Part shown: in pieces, positions 37,639 to 48,033 of the stretch
Numbering within the stretch: the first letter of the stretch is position 1
Layout: every line of letters starts with the position of its first letter
From: Rhodovibrionaceae bacterium
GTDB lineage: Bacteria; Pseudomonadota; Alphaproteobacteria; Kiloniellales; DSM-21159
Length of the DNA stretch: 64,000 nucleotides
Direction of reading: 5' to 3'
Assembly (NCBI GenBank): GCA_028279885.1
Contig: JANQMX010000080.1
Location: 1 to 64,000 of the forward strand
Position numbers and translations under genes: made by a program
The notes under the pieces: generated by a model
The model's database searches: none
The model's input: only the letters and a program-made list of their open reading frames with translations
What the model was told of the DNA's origin: nothing

Positions 37639-39717
37639 ATGTCGGGTTTCAATGAGGGAGTTGAACTAGCTGCATCGAGAGGGAGGGCGCGGCTTCTCAG
37701 CTGCGTCTCGCTCGTCGCAGTGCTTGCATTTGGCCACGCTGCTGTGGTGACCGCGCAAGAGGCTGTCGACAGTGCAGAGGATGGTACGGTCGTAGCACAG
37801 GCTGCGACGAACATTGCACAAGGTCAGACGGTCGAAGCGGAGGACGCGACGGTCGTAACCCAGCCGGAGGTGGTCGTCTCGGCCAGTCGCGTGCCTGTTG
37901 CGACCGAGCAGGTCGGCAGCGCCGTCACTGTGATCACCGCGGAGGAGCTGGAGCAGCGCCAAGTGCGTATCGTCTCTGACGTCCTGCGCGACGTCCCTGG
38001 CGTTGCCGTCAGCCGCACGGGACCGGTCGGTGCCTTTACCCAGGTCCGCATCCGCGGCGCCGAAGGCAATCAGACCCTGGTGATCATCGACGGGATCGAG
38101 GTCAACAATCCGGCCGGTGGCTCCGAGTTCGATTTTGCCAACCTGCTGAACAGTGACTTGGCGCGCATCGAAGTGCTCCGCGGGCCGCAGAGCGCGCTCT
38201 ACGGCAGTGATGCCATCGGCGGGGTGATCAATGTGTTAAGCGAGCGACCGGAGGACGGCTTTAGCTTTCTTGGCCGCGGCGAGGGCGGCTCCTTCAACAC
38301 CGGTAGCGGTCTCTTGAACGCCGGCTACGGAGGCGAGAACTTCTACGGCTCGGCCACCATCGATCATTTCACCACTCGCGGCATTTCAATCGCTGACGAG
38401 CGAAACGGGAACACGGAAGAGGACGGCTACGAAAACACCACCATGCGCCTCAAGGGCGGTGTCACACTGTTCGACGACATGCTCGAACTCGAGGCCGTTG
38501 GCTACCGGGTGGACAGCACGCGGGATGGCGATGCGTCCGCTGTCGTCGTCGGCGCTGTCGACAGTGATGATACGTCGGACACGCTGCAGCACTTCGGCCT
38601 GGCCAGCGCCAAACTAAAGCTCTTCGATGGGGCTTGGGAGCACGTCGCCCGTGCAAGCTTCGTCCACGTCGACAGCGACTTTTTCGACGGAACCGAGACC
38701 CAGACCTTCTCCTCGAATGGCGAGAAGGACAAATTCGACTATCAGACCAATCTCTTCTTCTCTACGCCCCAGTTCGCCGATGCGGAGCATACCCTGACCT
38801 TTCTCGCTGAGCGGGAGCGCGAGGATCTGCGCAGCGGCAGCGCCGCTTTTGGTTTTAACAATACTGAGATCATCAACTATGGCTATGTCGGCGAGTACCG
38901 GGTCGGTCTCTGGGATCGTCTCTTCCTGTCGGGGAGCCTGCGCTACGACGACAACGACGACCTCTTTGACAACGAGACCACCTATCGGGCCACGGCAGCC
39001 TATCTCCATCGGGAAACCGGCACGCGGCTGCACGGCAGCGTCGGGCGAGGGGTGAAGAACCCAACTCTGTTCGAACTCTTCGGCTCGAACGCGAACTTCA
39101 CAGGCAATCCGAATCTGACACCGGAAAAGAGCTTCGGCTGGGACGTCGGCGTCGAGCAGTCCTTCTGGGACGATCGGGTACTGGTCGATGTCACCTATTT
39201 CAACAACGAAATTGAGGACCTGATCACGGGCTCGGGCAACACGGCTGTCAACCTTGAGGGCGAAAACGAAATCCAAGGTATCGAGGTCTCGGCGGCGGCC
39301 GAGCCCATTCAGGGCCTGCGTCTCAACATCGCCTATACCTTCACCGATGCTGAGGATGACAACGGCGACGACTTGGTTCGTCGGCCCAAGCACGTGGCCA
39401 GCTTCAACGCCAACTACGCGTTTGATCTCTACAATCGGCCGGCCAATCTCAACTTCGGCGTCCGCTTCTCAGGCAAGCAGGACGATCTCGTTTTCGACAG
39501 CTTCTTTCCGCGGCAGACTCGGATTGAAACCTTGGACAGCTTTACACTGGTCAACATCGGGGCCAGCTATGAGATCGTCGACGGCGTCTCGCTCTTCGCC
39601 CGCGGCGAGAACCTGCTGGACGACAACTATCAGGAGGTTGTCGGTTTCGGTACGCCGGGCATCGCGGGCTTTGCCGGCGTGCGCATAAAACTGGGCCCCT
39701 ACGCCGATGCGCTGTAG
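37639..39717 (+). CDS. btuB: TonB-dependent receptor (BtuB-like)
   Basis: GAAGGAGG RBS; signal peptide; plug domain VVVSASRVPVATEQVGSAVTVITAEELEQRQ; downstream of B12 riboswitch. ORF track start 37396 overextended into the riboswitch leader. Confidence 0.88.
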   Translation: MSGFNEGVELAASRGRARLLSCVSLVAVLAFGHAAVVTAQEAVDSAEDGTVVAQAATNIAQGQTVEAEDATVVTQPEVVVSASRVPVATEQVGSAVTVITAEELEQRQVRIVSDVLRDVPGVAVSRTGPVGAFTQVRIRGAEGNQTLVIIDGIEVNNPAGGSEFDFANLLNSDLARIEVLRGPQSALYGSDAIGGVINVLSERPEDGFSFLGRGEGGSFNTGSGLLNAGYGGENFYGSATIDHFTTRGISIADERNGNTEEDGYENTTMRLKGGVTLFDDMLELEAVGYRVDSTRDGDASAVVVGAVDSDDTSDTLQHFGLASAKLKLFDGAWEHVARASFVHVDSDFFDGTETQTFSSNGEKDKFDYQTNLFFSTPQFADAEHTLTFLAEREREDLRSGSAAFGFNNTEIINYGYVGEYRVGLWDRLFLSGSLRYDDNDDLFDNETTYRATAAYLHRETGTRLHGSVGRGVKNPTLFELFGSNANFTGNPNLTPEKSFGWDVGVEQSFWDDRVLVDVTYFNNEIEDLITGSGNTAVNLEGENEIQGIEVSAAAEPIQGLRLNIAYTFTDAEDDNGDDLVRRPKHVASFNANYAFDLYNRPANLNFGVRFSGKQDDLVFDSFFPRQTRIETLDSFTLVNIGASYEIVDGVSLFARGENLLDDNYQEVVGFGTPGIAGFAGVRIKLGPYADAL

Positions 39718-40597
39718 GGCTGCTGTCGTCTGCTCTGGTTTCGCCCTGCTGGCAGGGCTGCTCTTCAGTGGGGCAGTCACGCCGGCATGGGCGAAGCCGG
39801 AACGGATCGTGTCGATGAACCTCTGTACGGACCAGCTTGTCATGATGCTGGCCGACCGGGACCGCATTGCCTCGGTGAGCTACCTCGCGGCCAATCCACA
39901 AGCTTCGGCCCTGGCCGAGGAAACGAACGGCCTCACGCTCAACCACGGCCTTGCCGAAGAGATCCTGCCGATGGAGCCGGACTTGGTGCTGGCCGGTGCC
40001 TTCACCACTCGTCCGACCGTGGCTCTGCTGCGCAGGTTTGGCTTCTCCATTGTCGAGCTGCCGGTCGCATCCAGCTTGGACGATATTCGCGCGAACATAC
40101 GGACCATTGCCGAGGCCATTGGCGAGGTATCGCGCGGCGAGGCGATGATCGCGGACTTTGATGAAACTCTGCAGCAGCTTCCCGCCGCGGAGACCCAGCC
40201 GCCGCCCTTGGCCGTCATGTACTGGGCCAACGGCTTCACCTCCGGCGAAGGCACCTTGGCGAATGCGGCGGTGGAGGCGGCCGGCTTTCGAACGCTGGGG
40301 CGCGCGTTGGCGTTGACCGGTACCGCGCAGCTCCCTCTGGAGACGCTACTCAACGCCGACCCCGAAGTCTTGATCGTCGGAAGACAGCGCGAGGATCCGG
40401 CGCTGGCCAATGAGGTCTTTCGCCACCCTGCGCTCGGCCGCGTGTTTGATGATCGCCCGATGATCAGCGTTCCCGACTACCTTTGGATCTGCGGCACGCC
40501 CTTCGTCGCTCAGGCGGTCGCGCGGCTTGCGGACCTTCGGGTCAGTCTGCAGCAGGGCGATGCCGAACCTGCTGCGACTTGGCAGCCCCAACCGTAG
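39707..40597 (+). CDS. ABC transporter substrate-binding protein (BtuF-like)
   Basis: Signal peptide then RIVSMNLCTDQLVMMLAD; riboswitch-led operon context. Confidence 0.85.
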   Translation: MRCRAAVVCSGFALLAGLLFSGAVTPAWAKPERIVSMNLCTDQLVMMLADRDRIASVSYLAANPQASALAEETNGLTLNHGLAEEILPMEPDLVLAGAFTTRPTVALLRRFGFSIVELPVASSLDDIRANIRTIAEAIGEVSRGEAMIADFDETLQQLPAAETQPPPLAVMYWANGFTSGEGTLANAAVEAAGFRTLGRALALTGTAQLPLETLLNADPEVLIVGRQREDPALANEVFRHPALGRVFDDRPMISVPDYLWICGTPFVAQAVARLADLRVSLQQGDAEPAATWQPQP

Positions 40598-40605
40598 CCA
40601 CCGAC

Positions 40606-41604
40606 GTGCAGCGCGAGGGTTGGCCGTATCTCCTGCCTCTGCTCGGCTTCGCCACGTTCCTTGCCTTTGGCGCCTCCTTGCTCATAGGTCCGGCGGCGAT
40701 CGGCTTCAGAGAGACGCTTTCCGCCCTGCTGCTTGGCGATGTTGAGATGACGGCGATCATCGTCCGCGAGGTCAGGTTACCTCGCGCCATTTTGGGTCTC
40801 GCAATCGGGGCGACGCTCGGCTTGGCGGGGGCGGCGCTGCAGGGCTTCTTGCGCAACCCCTTGGCCGAGCCTGGTCTGATTGGCGTTTCTGCTTCGGCCG
40901 CCCTCGGGGCGGTCCTGATGTTTTACACGGGGCTGGCTGCGCTCTTTGCCTTGGCGTTGCCGCTTGGCGGCATGGCCGGCGCCTGCATCGGCGTGTTGCT
41001 CGTTCAAGCCCTGGCCGGGCGAGGGGTGAGCCCCGTGACTCTCATTCTGGCAGGGGTCGCGGTCACCAGCTTTGCCGGGGCACTGACGTCCCTCACGCTC
41101 AATCTGGCACCCAACCCCTTCGCGGCGCTGGAGATCGTGTTCTGGCTGATGGGGTCCCTCGCCGACCGAAGCTTCGAACACGTTTGGCTCTCCCTGCCCT
41201 TCATGGTCGCAGGCTGGTTGCTGCTGATGAGCGCAGGCCGGCAGCTCGATGCCTTGACCTTGGGCGAGGACTCAGCCCGCACCATGGGCTTCAATCTCGG
41301 TGCTCTGCGGCACCAAGTCGTGTTCGGGACGGCGCTGTCGGTCGGCGCCGCAACCTCCGTCGCCGGTGCCATCGGTTTCGTCGGTCTGGTCGTGCCGCAT
41401 CTCTTGCGCCCCCTGGTTGCGCACCGGCCGAGCGCGCTGCTGCTCGCCAGCGCTCTGGGCGGCGCTGCCCTGACTCTGACGGCCGACGTGGCCGTGCGCG
41501 TGCTGTTCCCTGGGCGAGAGATGAAGCTCGGTGTTCTGATGGCCTTGATCGGCGCACCCTTTTTTCTCTTCCTGCTGCTTCGTCTGCGCCGGCAGCTCCC
41601 GTGA
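40606..41604 (+). CDS. FecCD/BtuC family ABC permease
   Basis: RLPRAILGLAIGATLGLAGAALQGFLRNPLAEPGLIGVSASAALGAV; likely GTG start at 40606. Confidence 0.85.
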   Translation: MQREGWPYLLPLLGFATFLAFGASLLIGPAAIGFRETLSALLLGDVEMTAIIVREVRLPRAILGLAIGATLGLAGAALQGFLRNPLAEPGLIGVSASAALGAVLMFYTGLAALFALALPLGGMAGACIGVLLVQALAGRGVSPVTLILAGVAVTSFAGALTSLTLNLAPNPFAALEIVFWLMGSLADRSFEHVWLSLPFMVAGWLLLMSAGRQLDALTLGEDSARTMGFNLGALRHQVVFGTALSVGAATSVAGAIGFVGLVVPHLLRPLVAHRPSALLLASALGGAALTLTADVAVRVLFPGREMKLGVLMALIGAPFFLFLLLRLRRQLP

Positions 41605-41702
41605 CCCGGCGAACAATCCCTTGGGACCGCGCTGATTTCCACTTGTCAGGTAGGGTCATGGGCTGGTTGGCTGCCAAACAATAAAGCAATAGGGAACGGC
41701 CG

Positions 41703-42704
41703 ATGGCGCAAGCTCCAAGTGTTCAGCGCGTCCTGTGCGAGCACCTTCATAATCCAAGCAGCAGTTTCAGTATCGGATCGTTCGGCGCAATCGCCGAGTT
41801 TCACCGGCGCGCGGATGAGCCGCTGGTCCTGGACGACCCAGAGGGACTGACGGTTGCGACGGAGCGAGGCGGGCTCAGGGTCGCGCTGATCGAGGATGTC
41901 AGCCCGCTGGCCTATGAAACGCTGAGCGGCCGGCGCGACCGCTGGCAGCACGGGGTGGTCTTCTGCTTGCCGAAGGCGCTGGCCGTATCATCTCAGCGCG
42001 ATGTCCTGACGGAACTGGGCCCTGACGAAGATGCCATCCGTCCCGAAGACAGGAGCGCAATCCTCTTCGACATGGGCCTTGCCGCCCGCAACATCGACTT
42101 CTGCGTTCGGACGAGCGACTCCTCGCTCCTGGATGTCTTGCGCCAGGGCGCCGGGCGTCCGCTCTTCGCGCCTGGCAACCCGGCCGCGGGGGCCATCGTC
42201 GAGGCGAGCCCCCATCGCATTGCCATCTCGAAGCTCGGCCGCGCCGAGGTCTATCAGGCGATCGGCAAAGAGAAGACGCCCGAGGGGCCGCATACCCATG
42301 TCCTGCCGAAGTTCCTGAAGAGCGGACGGACCCACTCGGCGAACATCCCGGTGCCGAGGGGCCAGCTTCCCTGCCTGAGCCTCCATCCCGCCCATCCGCT
42401 CTATGACGGTTTGGGCCAGGACACGCCGTTCGAGCCCGGCTACCTCACCAGCTTCGACGCTCTCCTCGACCACTGGGGTGCGCCGGAGTACCGCGCCGAA
42501 AAAGCGCGGGTCGTCGGGGCGGTCCGCCGCGGAGAGGACGCGCAGGTCTACGAGCTTCCGAGGAGCCGGCTTGGCCGCACGGGTCTGCGCGTTGCCCTGC
42601 GGCAGTTGAAGCAGCTCGACGGGGATACTTCGGTATTGCGTCAGTGGCGCGACCGCTGCGATGCGCCGCAGGCGCGGCGAGTCGGCAAAGCCGTCGTCGC
42701 TTAA
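41703..42704 (+). CDS. Conserved uncharacterised protein
   Basis: Clean 333-aa ORF (MAQAPSVQRVLCEHLHNPSSSFSIGSFGAIAEF); no family recognised. Confidence 0.65.
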   Translation: MAQAPSVQRVLCEHLHNPSSSFSIGSFGAIAEFHRRADEPLVLDDPEGLTVATERGGLRVALIEDVSPLAYETLSGRRDRWQHGVVFCLPKALAVSSQRDVLTELGPDEDAIRPEDRSAILFDMGLAARNIDFCVRTSDSSLLDVLRQGAGRPLFAPGNPAAGAIVEASPHRIAISKLGRAEVYQAIGKEKTPEGPHTHVLPKFLKSGRTHSANIPVPRGQLPCLSLHPAHPLYDGLGQDTPFEPGYLTSFDALLDHWGAPEYRAEKARVVGAVRRGEDAQVYELPRSRLGRTGLRVALRQLKQLDGDTSVLRQWRDRCDAPQARRVGKAVVA

Positions 42705-42796
42705 CTCTAGACGTCTATCGGAATAGGGTTGCCGCGCTGTCTAGCGCGATGCGGACGGCGTGTTAGTCTCTCCGGCCTGCAGGACCAGAAAAGGCG

Positions 42797-44290
42797 GTGA
42801 CCATGTTCGAGTCCCTCCAGTTGAAGCACAAGGTCGACAAGGCGGCGTACGAGGCCGAAGAACCGCTGCTGCGCGAGCGCTTGATCGACAACCAGCTCGA
42901 GCTTCTCGAGAAACCGACTTTTCCGGTGATCGTCCTGCTGACCGGCATGGATGCGCTCGGCCGCGGCGCCGCAGCCAAGCAGTTGCTGAGCTGGTTGGAC
43001 CCGAGGCACGTTCGGCCCTATGCCATGATGAGGCCGAGTGAGGAGGAGCTGGAGCGGCCGCGCATGTGGCGTTTCTGGCGCGCACTGCCGCCGAAAGGGC
43101 AGGTCGGGCTCTTTCTCAACGCCTGGTATGAGGGGCCGACGCGTGAATACTTCCTCGGCAACATCAAACGCGGGCAGTTCCGGGACCACATAGAGGAGAA
43201 TCTACGCTTCGAGGAGCTGCTCGCCCACGAGGGCGCACTCTTTCTCAAGTTCCTGTTCCTCTTGCCAAAGGAGCAAAGCCTCAAAGGCGTAGAGGAATCC
43301 AGGAAGGGGCGAACGGGGGCGTGGAAGCTCTCCCGAGACGAGGTCGAAATCGCAGAGCAGTTCGCCAAGAACTATAAGAAGACAATATCCGCGGTCGAGG
43401 AGCTGGTCACGGCCACCAGCCGGACCCACGCGCCCTGGATACCCTTGCCGAGCGCCGATGCCCGCTACCGCGATCTCACCATTGGCCGAACTTTGGCCGA
43501 TGCCATTGAGGAGCGGCTGAAGGCATCGAAGCGGCCCCTCTCCATGGGTGGGACCAGCGCCATGGTTGGCGATACCGGCGCGAACGTTCTCGACTCTCTG
43601 GATCTCAACAAGTCGCTGACGCGGGAAACCTACAGGGCGCGGCTCAAGCAAGCCCGCAATCGCCTGACGCGCACGACGCTCAGCAAGAAGTTCGAGAAGC
43701 GTGCCCTGGTTGCTCTGTTCGAAGGCAACGATGCCGCCGGAAAGGGCGGCAGCATCCGCCGCGTGGTCGAGGCGCTCGACCCGCGTATGGTTCAAGTGGT
43801 GCCGATCGCCGCGCCGAGCGATGAGGAGAAGGCCCAGCCATACCTTTGGCGTTTCTGGCGCCACATGCCGCGGCTCGGCCACATCACGATCTTCGACCGC
43901 TCCTGGTACGGCCGCGTGTTGGTCGAGCGGGTCGAGAAATTTTGCTCCGAAGCCGACTGGATGCGGGCCTACGAAGAGATCCGCGCGTTCGAGTCGGAGA
44001 TGAGCGACTACGGCATCATCGTCGTGAAGTTCTGGCTGGCGATCGACAAGAAGGAGCAGCTGCGCCGCTTCAAGGAGCGCGAGGCGGTCGGTTACAAGCG
44101 CTACAAGATTACCAACGAAGACTGGCGAAATCGAAAGAAGTGGGCAGCCTACACGCAGGCGGTGCACGACATGGTCGAACGCACGAGCACCAGCCGGGTG
44201 CCCTGGACCCTGGTCGAGGCCAATGACAAGTATCACGCCCGCGTCAAGGTGTTGGAGACCATCAACGAGCGGCTGAAAGAGTCGCTCTGA
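42797..44290 (+). CDS. pap: Polyphosphate:AMP phosphotransferase (two PPK2 domains)
   Basis: Tandem PPK2 halves: LLTGMDALGRGAAAKQLL and ALFEGNDAAGKGGSIRRV...FDRSWYGRVLVERV. Confidence 0.9.
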   Translation: MTMFESLQLKHKVDKAAYEAEEPLLRERLIDNQLELLEKPTFPVIVLLTGMDALGRGAAAKQLLSWLDPRHVRPYAMMRPSEEELERPRMWRFWRALPPKGQVGLFLNAWYEGPTREYFLGNIKRGQFRDHIEENLRFEELLAHEGALFLKFLFLLPKEQSLKGVEESRKGRTGAWKLSRDEVEIAEQFAKNYKKTISAVEELVTATSRTHAPWIPLPSADARYRDLTIGRTLADAIEERLKASKRPLSMGGTSAMVGDTGANVLDSLDLNKSLTRETYRARLKQARNRLTRTTLSKKFEKRALVALFEGNDAAGKGGSIRRVVEALDPRMVQVVPIAAPSDEEKAQPYLWRFWRHMPRLGHITIFDRSWYGRVLVERVEKFCSEADWMRAYEEIRAFESEMSDYGIIVVKFWLAIDKKEQLRRFKEREAVGYKRYKITNEDWRNRKKWAAYTQAVHDMVERTSTSRVPWTLVEANDKYHARVKVLETINERLKESL

Positions 44291-44385
44291 GGCGGCCGCA
44301 ACGCTTTCATCACACGGTGCGCGCGCGCTCTCTGCTAGCGTCGGTCCGCCGTCGATCGAGCGGCGCATTACTGTGGTGAGGGGCA

Positions 44386-45558
44386 ATGGCCGAGAACGAA
44401 AAGGGGGTCGACCAACTGGTCGACGAGCTGTCCCAGGCGGCGCCGGATGATGCGGCACGCCGGCTGCGTCGCATGCCAAAGCGCCGAAGGGCCGCGGTTG
44501 CCGCGGCACTGGCGCAGCGCAAGCGCGACGAGGTGTTGGCCCTGGCGCGCTACGAAGACGGAACGGCCGGTTCACTCATGACGTCGCGCTATGCCGATCT
44601 GCCGGCCGATATCTCGGCGGGCGAAGCGGTCCGGCGGTTGGCGGCCGAGCGAGATGCCGAGACGATCTACACGGCCTACGTCCTTGGCGACGATCGCACG
44701 CTGCTTGGCGTGGTAAGCCTGCGCGATCTTCTCACCGGCGAACCGGGCCGTCAGGTGGCGGAGCTGATGGTGCGGCATCCGGAGCAGGCGGAGGCAGACG
44801 ACAGCGACGAGGCCACCGCGCGGCGTCTGCTCGATGCACCCTACATGGCTTTGCCGGTGGTCGACGGCGACAACCGTCTGCTCGGTATCGTCACCTACGA
44901 TGACGCGCATCGCTGTCTGGCGCAGGCCACGCAGGAAGACAGCGATCGCTTTCACGCGCTGGCGGGCGAGGCGCCGGACCAGGCTTATCTCGAGGTCTCC
45001 GTTTGGGCGGAGATCCGCCGGCGCGTGCCCTGGATTCTGGCCCTTGCGGTGGTCGGCCTGCTCGCCGGCTATGTGGTGCACAGCTACGAGTCGGCTTTGG
45101 ATGCGCTGGTCATTCTGGCGCTTTACATGCCGATGATCGCGGACACCGGCGGCAATGTAGGCACCCAATCGGCGTCGCTGGTGATCAGGGCCATCGCAAC
45201 CGGCGAGGTCGCGCTCGCCAATGGTCTGCGGGTCTTGTGGAAAGAGTGCCGCATCGCCGCCGCCTTGGCGTTCGCGCTTTTCGCCTTCGCCTTTCTCAAG
45301 GTGCTGGTCTACTCCGGCGGGTCCAGCGTTCCCGTCGGCCTGTCGCTGGAGATGATCGCTCTGGCGGTCGCCTTGGCCATCGCCGTCCAGGTCTTCCTGT
45401 CGACCTTGCTCGGCGCGACTTTGCCGCTGGTAGCCGTGGCCGTGAAGCAGGATCCGGCCGTGGTCGCCGGACCGGCCCTGACCACGATCGTCGATGTGGT
45501 GGGACTGCTGCTCTACTTCACCATCACCACATCGCTCTTGGGATTGAAGGTGTCATGA
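44386..45558 (+). CDS. mgtE: Magnesium transporter MgtE family
   Basis: CBS pair, then PMIADTGGNVGTQSASLVIRAIATGEV and C-terminal TMs. Confidence 0.92.
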   Translation: MAENEKGVDQLVDELSQAAPDDAARRLRRMPKRRRAAVAAALAQRKRDEVLALARYEDGTAGSLMTSRYADLPADISAGEAVRRLAAERDAETIYTAYVLGDDRTLLGVVSLRDLLTGEPGRQVAELMVRHPEQAEADDSDEATARRLLDAPYMALPVVDGDNRLLGIVTYDDAHRCLAQATQEDSDRFHALAGEAPDQAYLEVSVWAEIRRRVPWILALAVVGLLAGYVVHSYESALDALVILALYMPMIADTGGNVGTQSASLVIRAIATGEVALANGLRVLWKECRIAAALAFALFAFAFLKVLVYSGGSSVPVGLSLEMIALAVALAIAVQVFLSTLLGATLPLVAVAVKQDPAVVAGPALTTIVDVVGLLLYFTITTSLLGLKVS

Positions 45559-45588
45559 TCGCTGCAACAGAGTCCGATCGGCATGGCG

Positions 45589-46038
45589 TCAGTTGTGCCG
45601 TGCGAAGACCTCAGCCTTGCCGGAGGTGAAGACCAGCAGGGTTTCATAGGGCTCCTTCTGGTCGCCCATTTCCATGCCCGGAGAGCCGATGGGCATTCCA
45701 GGAACGGCCAAGCCGAGCGCGCTGGGTCGCTCGGCGAGCAGCCGCTTTACGTCGCTCGCCGGGACATGCCCCTCGATAACGTAGCCCTCGACGAGGGCCG
45801 TGTGGCAGGAGGCGTGGTCCTGCCGGATGCCGAGGCTGGCCTTCAGGCCGTAGAGCGCTTCCTGCGTCACGTCCTTCGCCTCGACGTCGAAGCCGGCCTC
45901 CTGCATGTGACGGATCCAGGCCGTACAGCAGCCGCAGGATGGGGACTTGGCCACGACCACCCGTGGCGCGGAGGCATGGGCCGGCAGGCTGATCACGCTC
46001 GTTGCCGCTAAGGCTGCCAGGAATTCGCGTCGTTTCAT
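45589..46038 (-). CDS. DUF411 family protein (exported, putative metal binding)
   Basis: MKRREFLAALAATSVISLPAHA signal; VVAKSPSCGCCTAWIRHMQEAGF...CHTALVEGYVIEGHVPASDVKRLL. Confidence 0.88.
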   Translation of the reverse strand: MKRREFLAALAATSVISLPAHASAPRVVVAKSPSCGCCTAWIRHMQEAGFDVEAKDVTQEALYGLKASLGIRQDHASCHTALVEGYVIEGHVPASDVKRLLAERPSALGLAVPGMPIGSPGMEMGDQKEPYETLLVFTSGKAEVFARHN

Positions 46039-46274
46039 TTCATCGCCCCTTCGGCTCCTATGCCGCCTGGCCGCGTCCTCACCGCATTGAGCCGACCCGG
46101 TGTGTAGTCCGACCGAGCGCTGGTCATTGGGCATGAGACGATGAGGCCAACGGTCCGCATGGCAATCCTGTGCCGCTTCCTCCTAGGGGAGGGTCAAGCG
46201 CATTTTGTCGGCGCCGCTGTCTGACTGCTAAACTCGCCACTGGCCAGCGTGCATTTTGGAGGCTGACTTACGTC

Positions 46275-48029
46275 GTGCCCTTTTCAGGGAAGTTCCTCAT
46301 CGGCGCTGCCATAGGCTCGGGCAGCATGGCCTTGGCGGCCGAGCGCGGCGGCGCGGATTTTCTGCTCGCCATCAATGCCGGGCGGCTGCGCAACATGGGG
46401 GCGCCTTCCATCGCCTGCATGCTGCCGATCCTCGAGGCCGGCCGCCTGACCGAACGCTTCGCGAGGGAAGAGCTGCAGGCCCAATGCCAGATTCCCGTGC
46501 TGCTCGGCGTCAACGTCTGGGAGTCGGATTTCGACCCGGCAGAGACCGCGCGGCGGGTTAAAGACGCCGGTTTTGCCGGTGCGGTCAACTTCCCGAGCGC
46601 CATGCACTTTCCCCGCTCCATGCAGCAGATCCTGGCCCGGGCCGGACGTGGAATCGAGGCCGAGGTGGCGCAGCTCAGCGCCGTGCGAGAGGCCGGACTC
46701 ACACCGATGTTCTATTGCGCAACACGGACCCAGGCGCGTCTGGCGGCGGATGCCGGCATTGAGCTCATCTGTCTCAATCTCGGCTGGAACGTTGGGGGCG
46801 CGCTCGGTCATCAGCGGCGCGCCAGTCTGGAGGAGGTGGCGACCATGGCGCGGGAGATCGGCCGCCTGATCAAGCGCATTAATCCGCGCTGCCGCTTCTT
46901 CCTGGAAGGCGGGCCTGTCGGAACGGCCGAGGATCTTGGGCGCGTCCTCAGCCTGGCACCCCTCGATGGCTACGTCGGCGGCTCCACCTTCGAGCGACTG
47001 CCACTGGAGACGTCGGTCGCCGACCAGATCGATCGCTTTCGGCAGGCTGGCCGTAGCCAAGCTTCGCTGGACAAGGAAAGCGCCCGCTTGGTGGCTTGGG
47101 CGCGGCCTTTTGGCTTCGTCGGCCGCTCGGACGCGCAGCTTGCTTTCCTGCGGCGGCTGAAAAGCCTGGCCGAGAGTTCCGCGCCCGTTCTTTTGCTTGG
47201 GGAACCGGGCATGCTGACCGAGCCGGCGCTTCTGGCTTTGGCCAGTCCCGGCGGGGCAGCGGACCGCAAGCAGCTGACGCAGGGCCTGATCCAGGTGGAT
47301 GTCGGCGGCGAGGACTTCCCGGCCCGAGCGCGCAGCGTCATCTTCGGGCACCGGGATACCATTGCGAGGCAGCGCCCGGCCTTGGCGGACAGCGGAGCGG
47401 CCGTTCTGGCCATTCGCGCGCCGGAACGCCTGCCCGCCGCAACGCAGCGGCGGCTGGCCTTGGCCCTGCGGGAGGGCAGCTTTCGTGCGCCGGGCAGCCG
47501 GCGGGCCTTACCTGTCGGGCCGCGCGTCGTATTGATCAGCGAGATGCCGTTCGGCGGCGGGCAGCTCGAAGACGACCTGCGCAGCGCGGGCTTCGAGGCT
47601 GAGCTGACCGCCCAGTTCGCCGGCTGGACCTTGCGGCTTCCGCCGTTGCGCGAGCGCATCGATGATCTCATGGCCCTGATCGAGTCCGAAGCGGCGGCGA
47701 GCCTTGCTGTCGTGCTCGGGCGCGATGGCTTCACATCGGCGGCTTTGCAGCGCTTGCACGCCCACCCTTGGCCGGGCAACGAAGCGGAGTTGCACGGCTT
47801 GGTCGGAGGCCTCGCCGGACGCGCTGCCAGAGGGCCGATACAGCTCGAAGAGCTGCCGCAACTCCTTGAGCCTGGCAGCGGCCCCGTTCCGGACCGGCGC
47901 AGCGAGAAGGACCGGATCGTCGATGCGCTCTGGCGGCACGGCTTCAACCGGACCCGCGCTGCCGAGGCGCTCGGCATGTCCCGCAAGACGCTCTACAACA
48001 AGATCAAGAGGTTTGGGCTCGAGGGCTGA
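46275..48029 (+). CDS. TIM-barrel (PEP hydrolase-like) + degenerate sigma54-type AAA+ + Fis-type HTH regulator
   Basis: GKFLIGAAIGSGSMALAAERGGADFLLAINAGRLRNMG...; LPPLRERIDDL; C-terminal NRTRAAEALGMSRKTLYNKIKRFGL. GTG start at 46275 inferred. Confidence 0.8.
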   Translation: MPFSGKFLIGAAIGSGSMALAAERGGADFLLAINAGRLRNMGAPSIACMLPILEAGRLTERFAREELQAQCQIPVLLGVNVWESDFDPAETARRVKDAGFAGAVNFPSAMHFPRSMQQILARAGRGIEAEVAQLSAVREAGLTPMFYCATRTQARLAADAGIELICLNLGWNVGGALGHQRRASLEEVATMAREIGRLIKRINPRCRFFLEGGPVGTAEDLGRVLSLAPLDGYVGGSTFERLPLETSVADQIDRFRQAGRSQASLDKESARLVAWARPFGFVGRSDAQLAFLRRLKSLAESSAPVLLLGEPGMLTEPALLALASPGGAADRKQLTQGLIQVDVGGEDFPARARSVIFGHRDTIARQRPALADSGAAVLAIRAPERLPAATQRRLALALREGSFRAPGSRRALPVGPRVVLISEMPFGGGQLEDDLRSAGFEAELTAQFAGWTLRLPPLRERIDDLMALIESEAAASLAVVLGRDGFTSAALQRLHAHPWPGNEAELHGLVGGLAGRAARGPIQLEELPQLLEPGSGPVPDRRSEKDRIVDALWRHGFNRTRAAEALGMSRKTLYNKIKRFGLEG

Positions 48030-48033
48030 GCCC

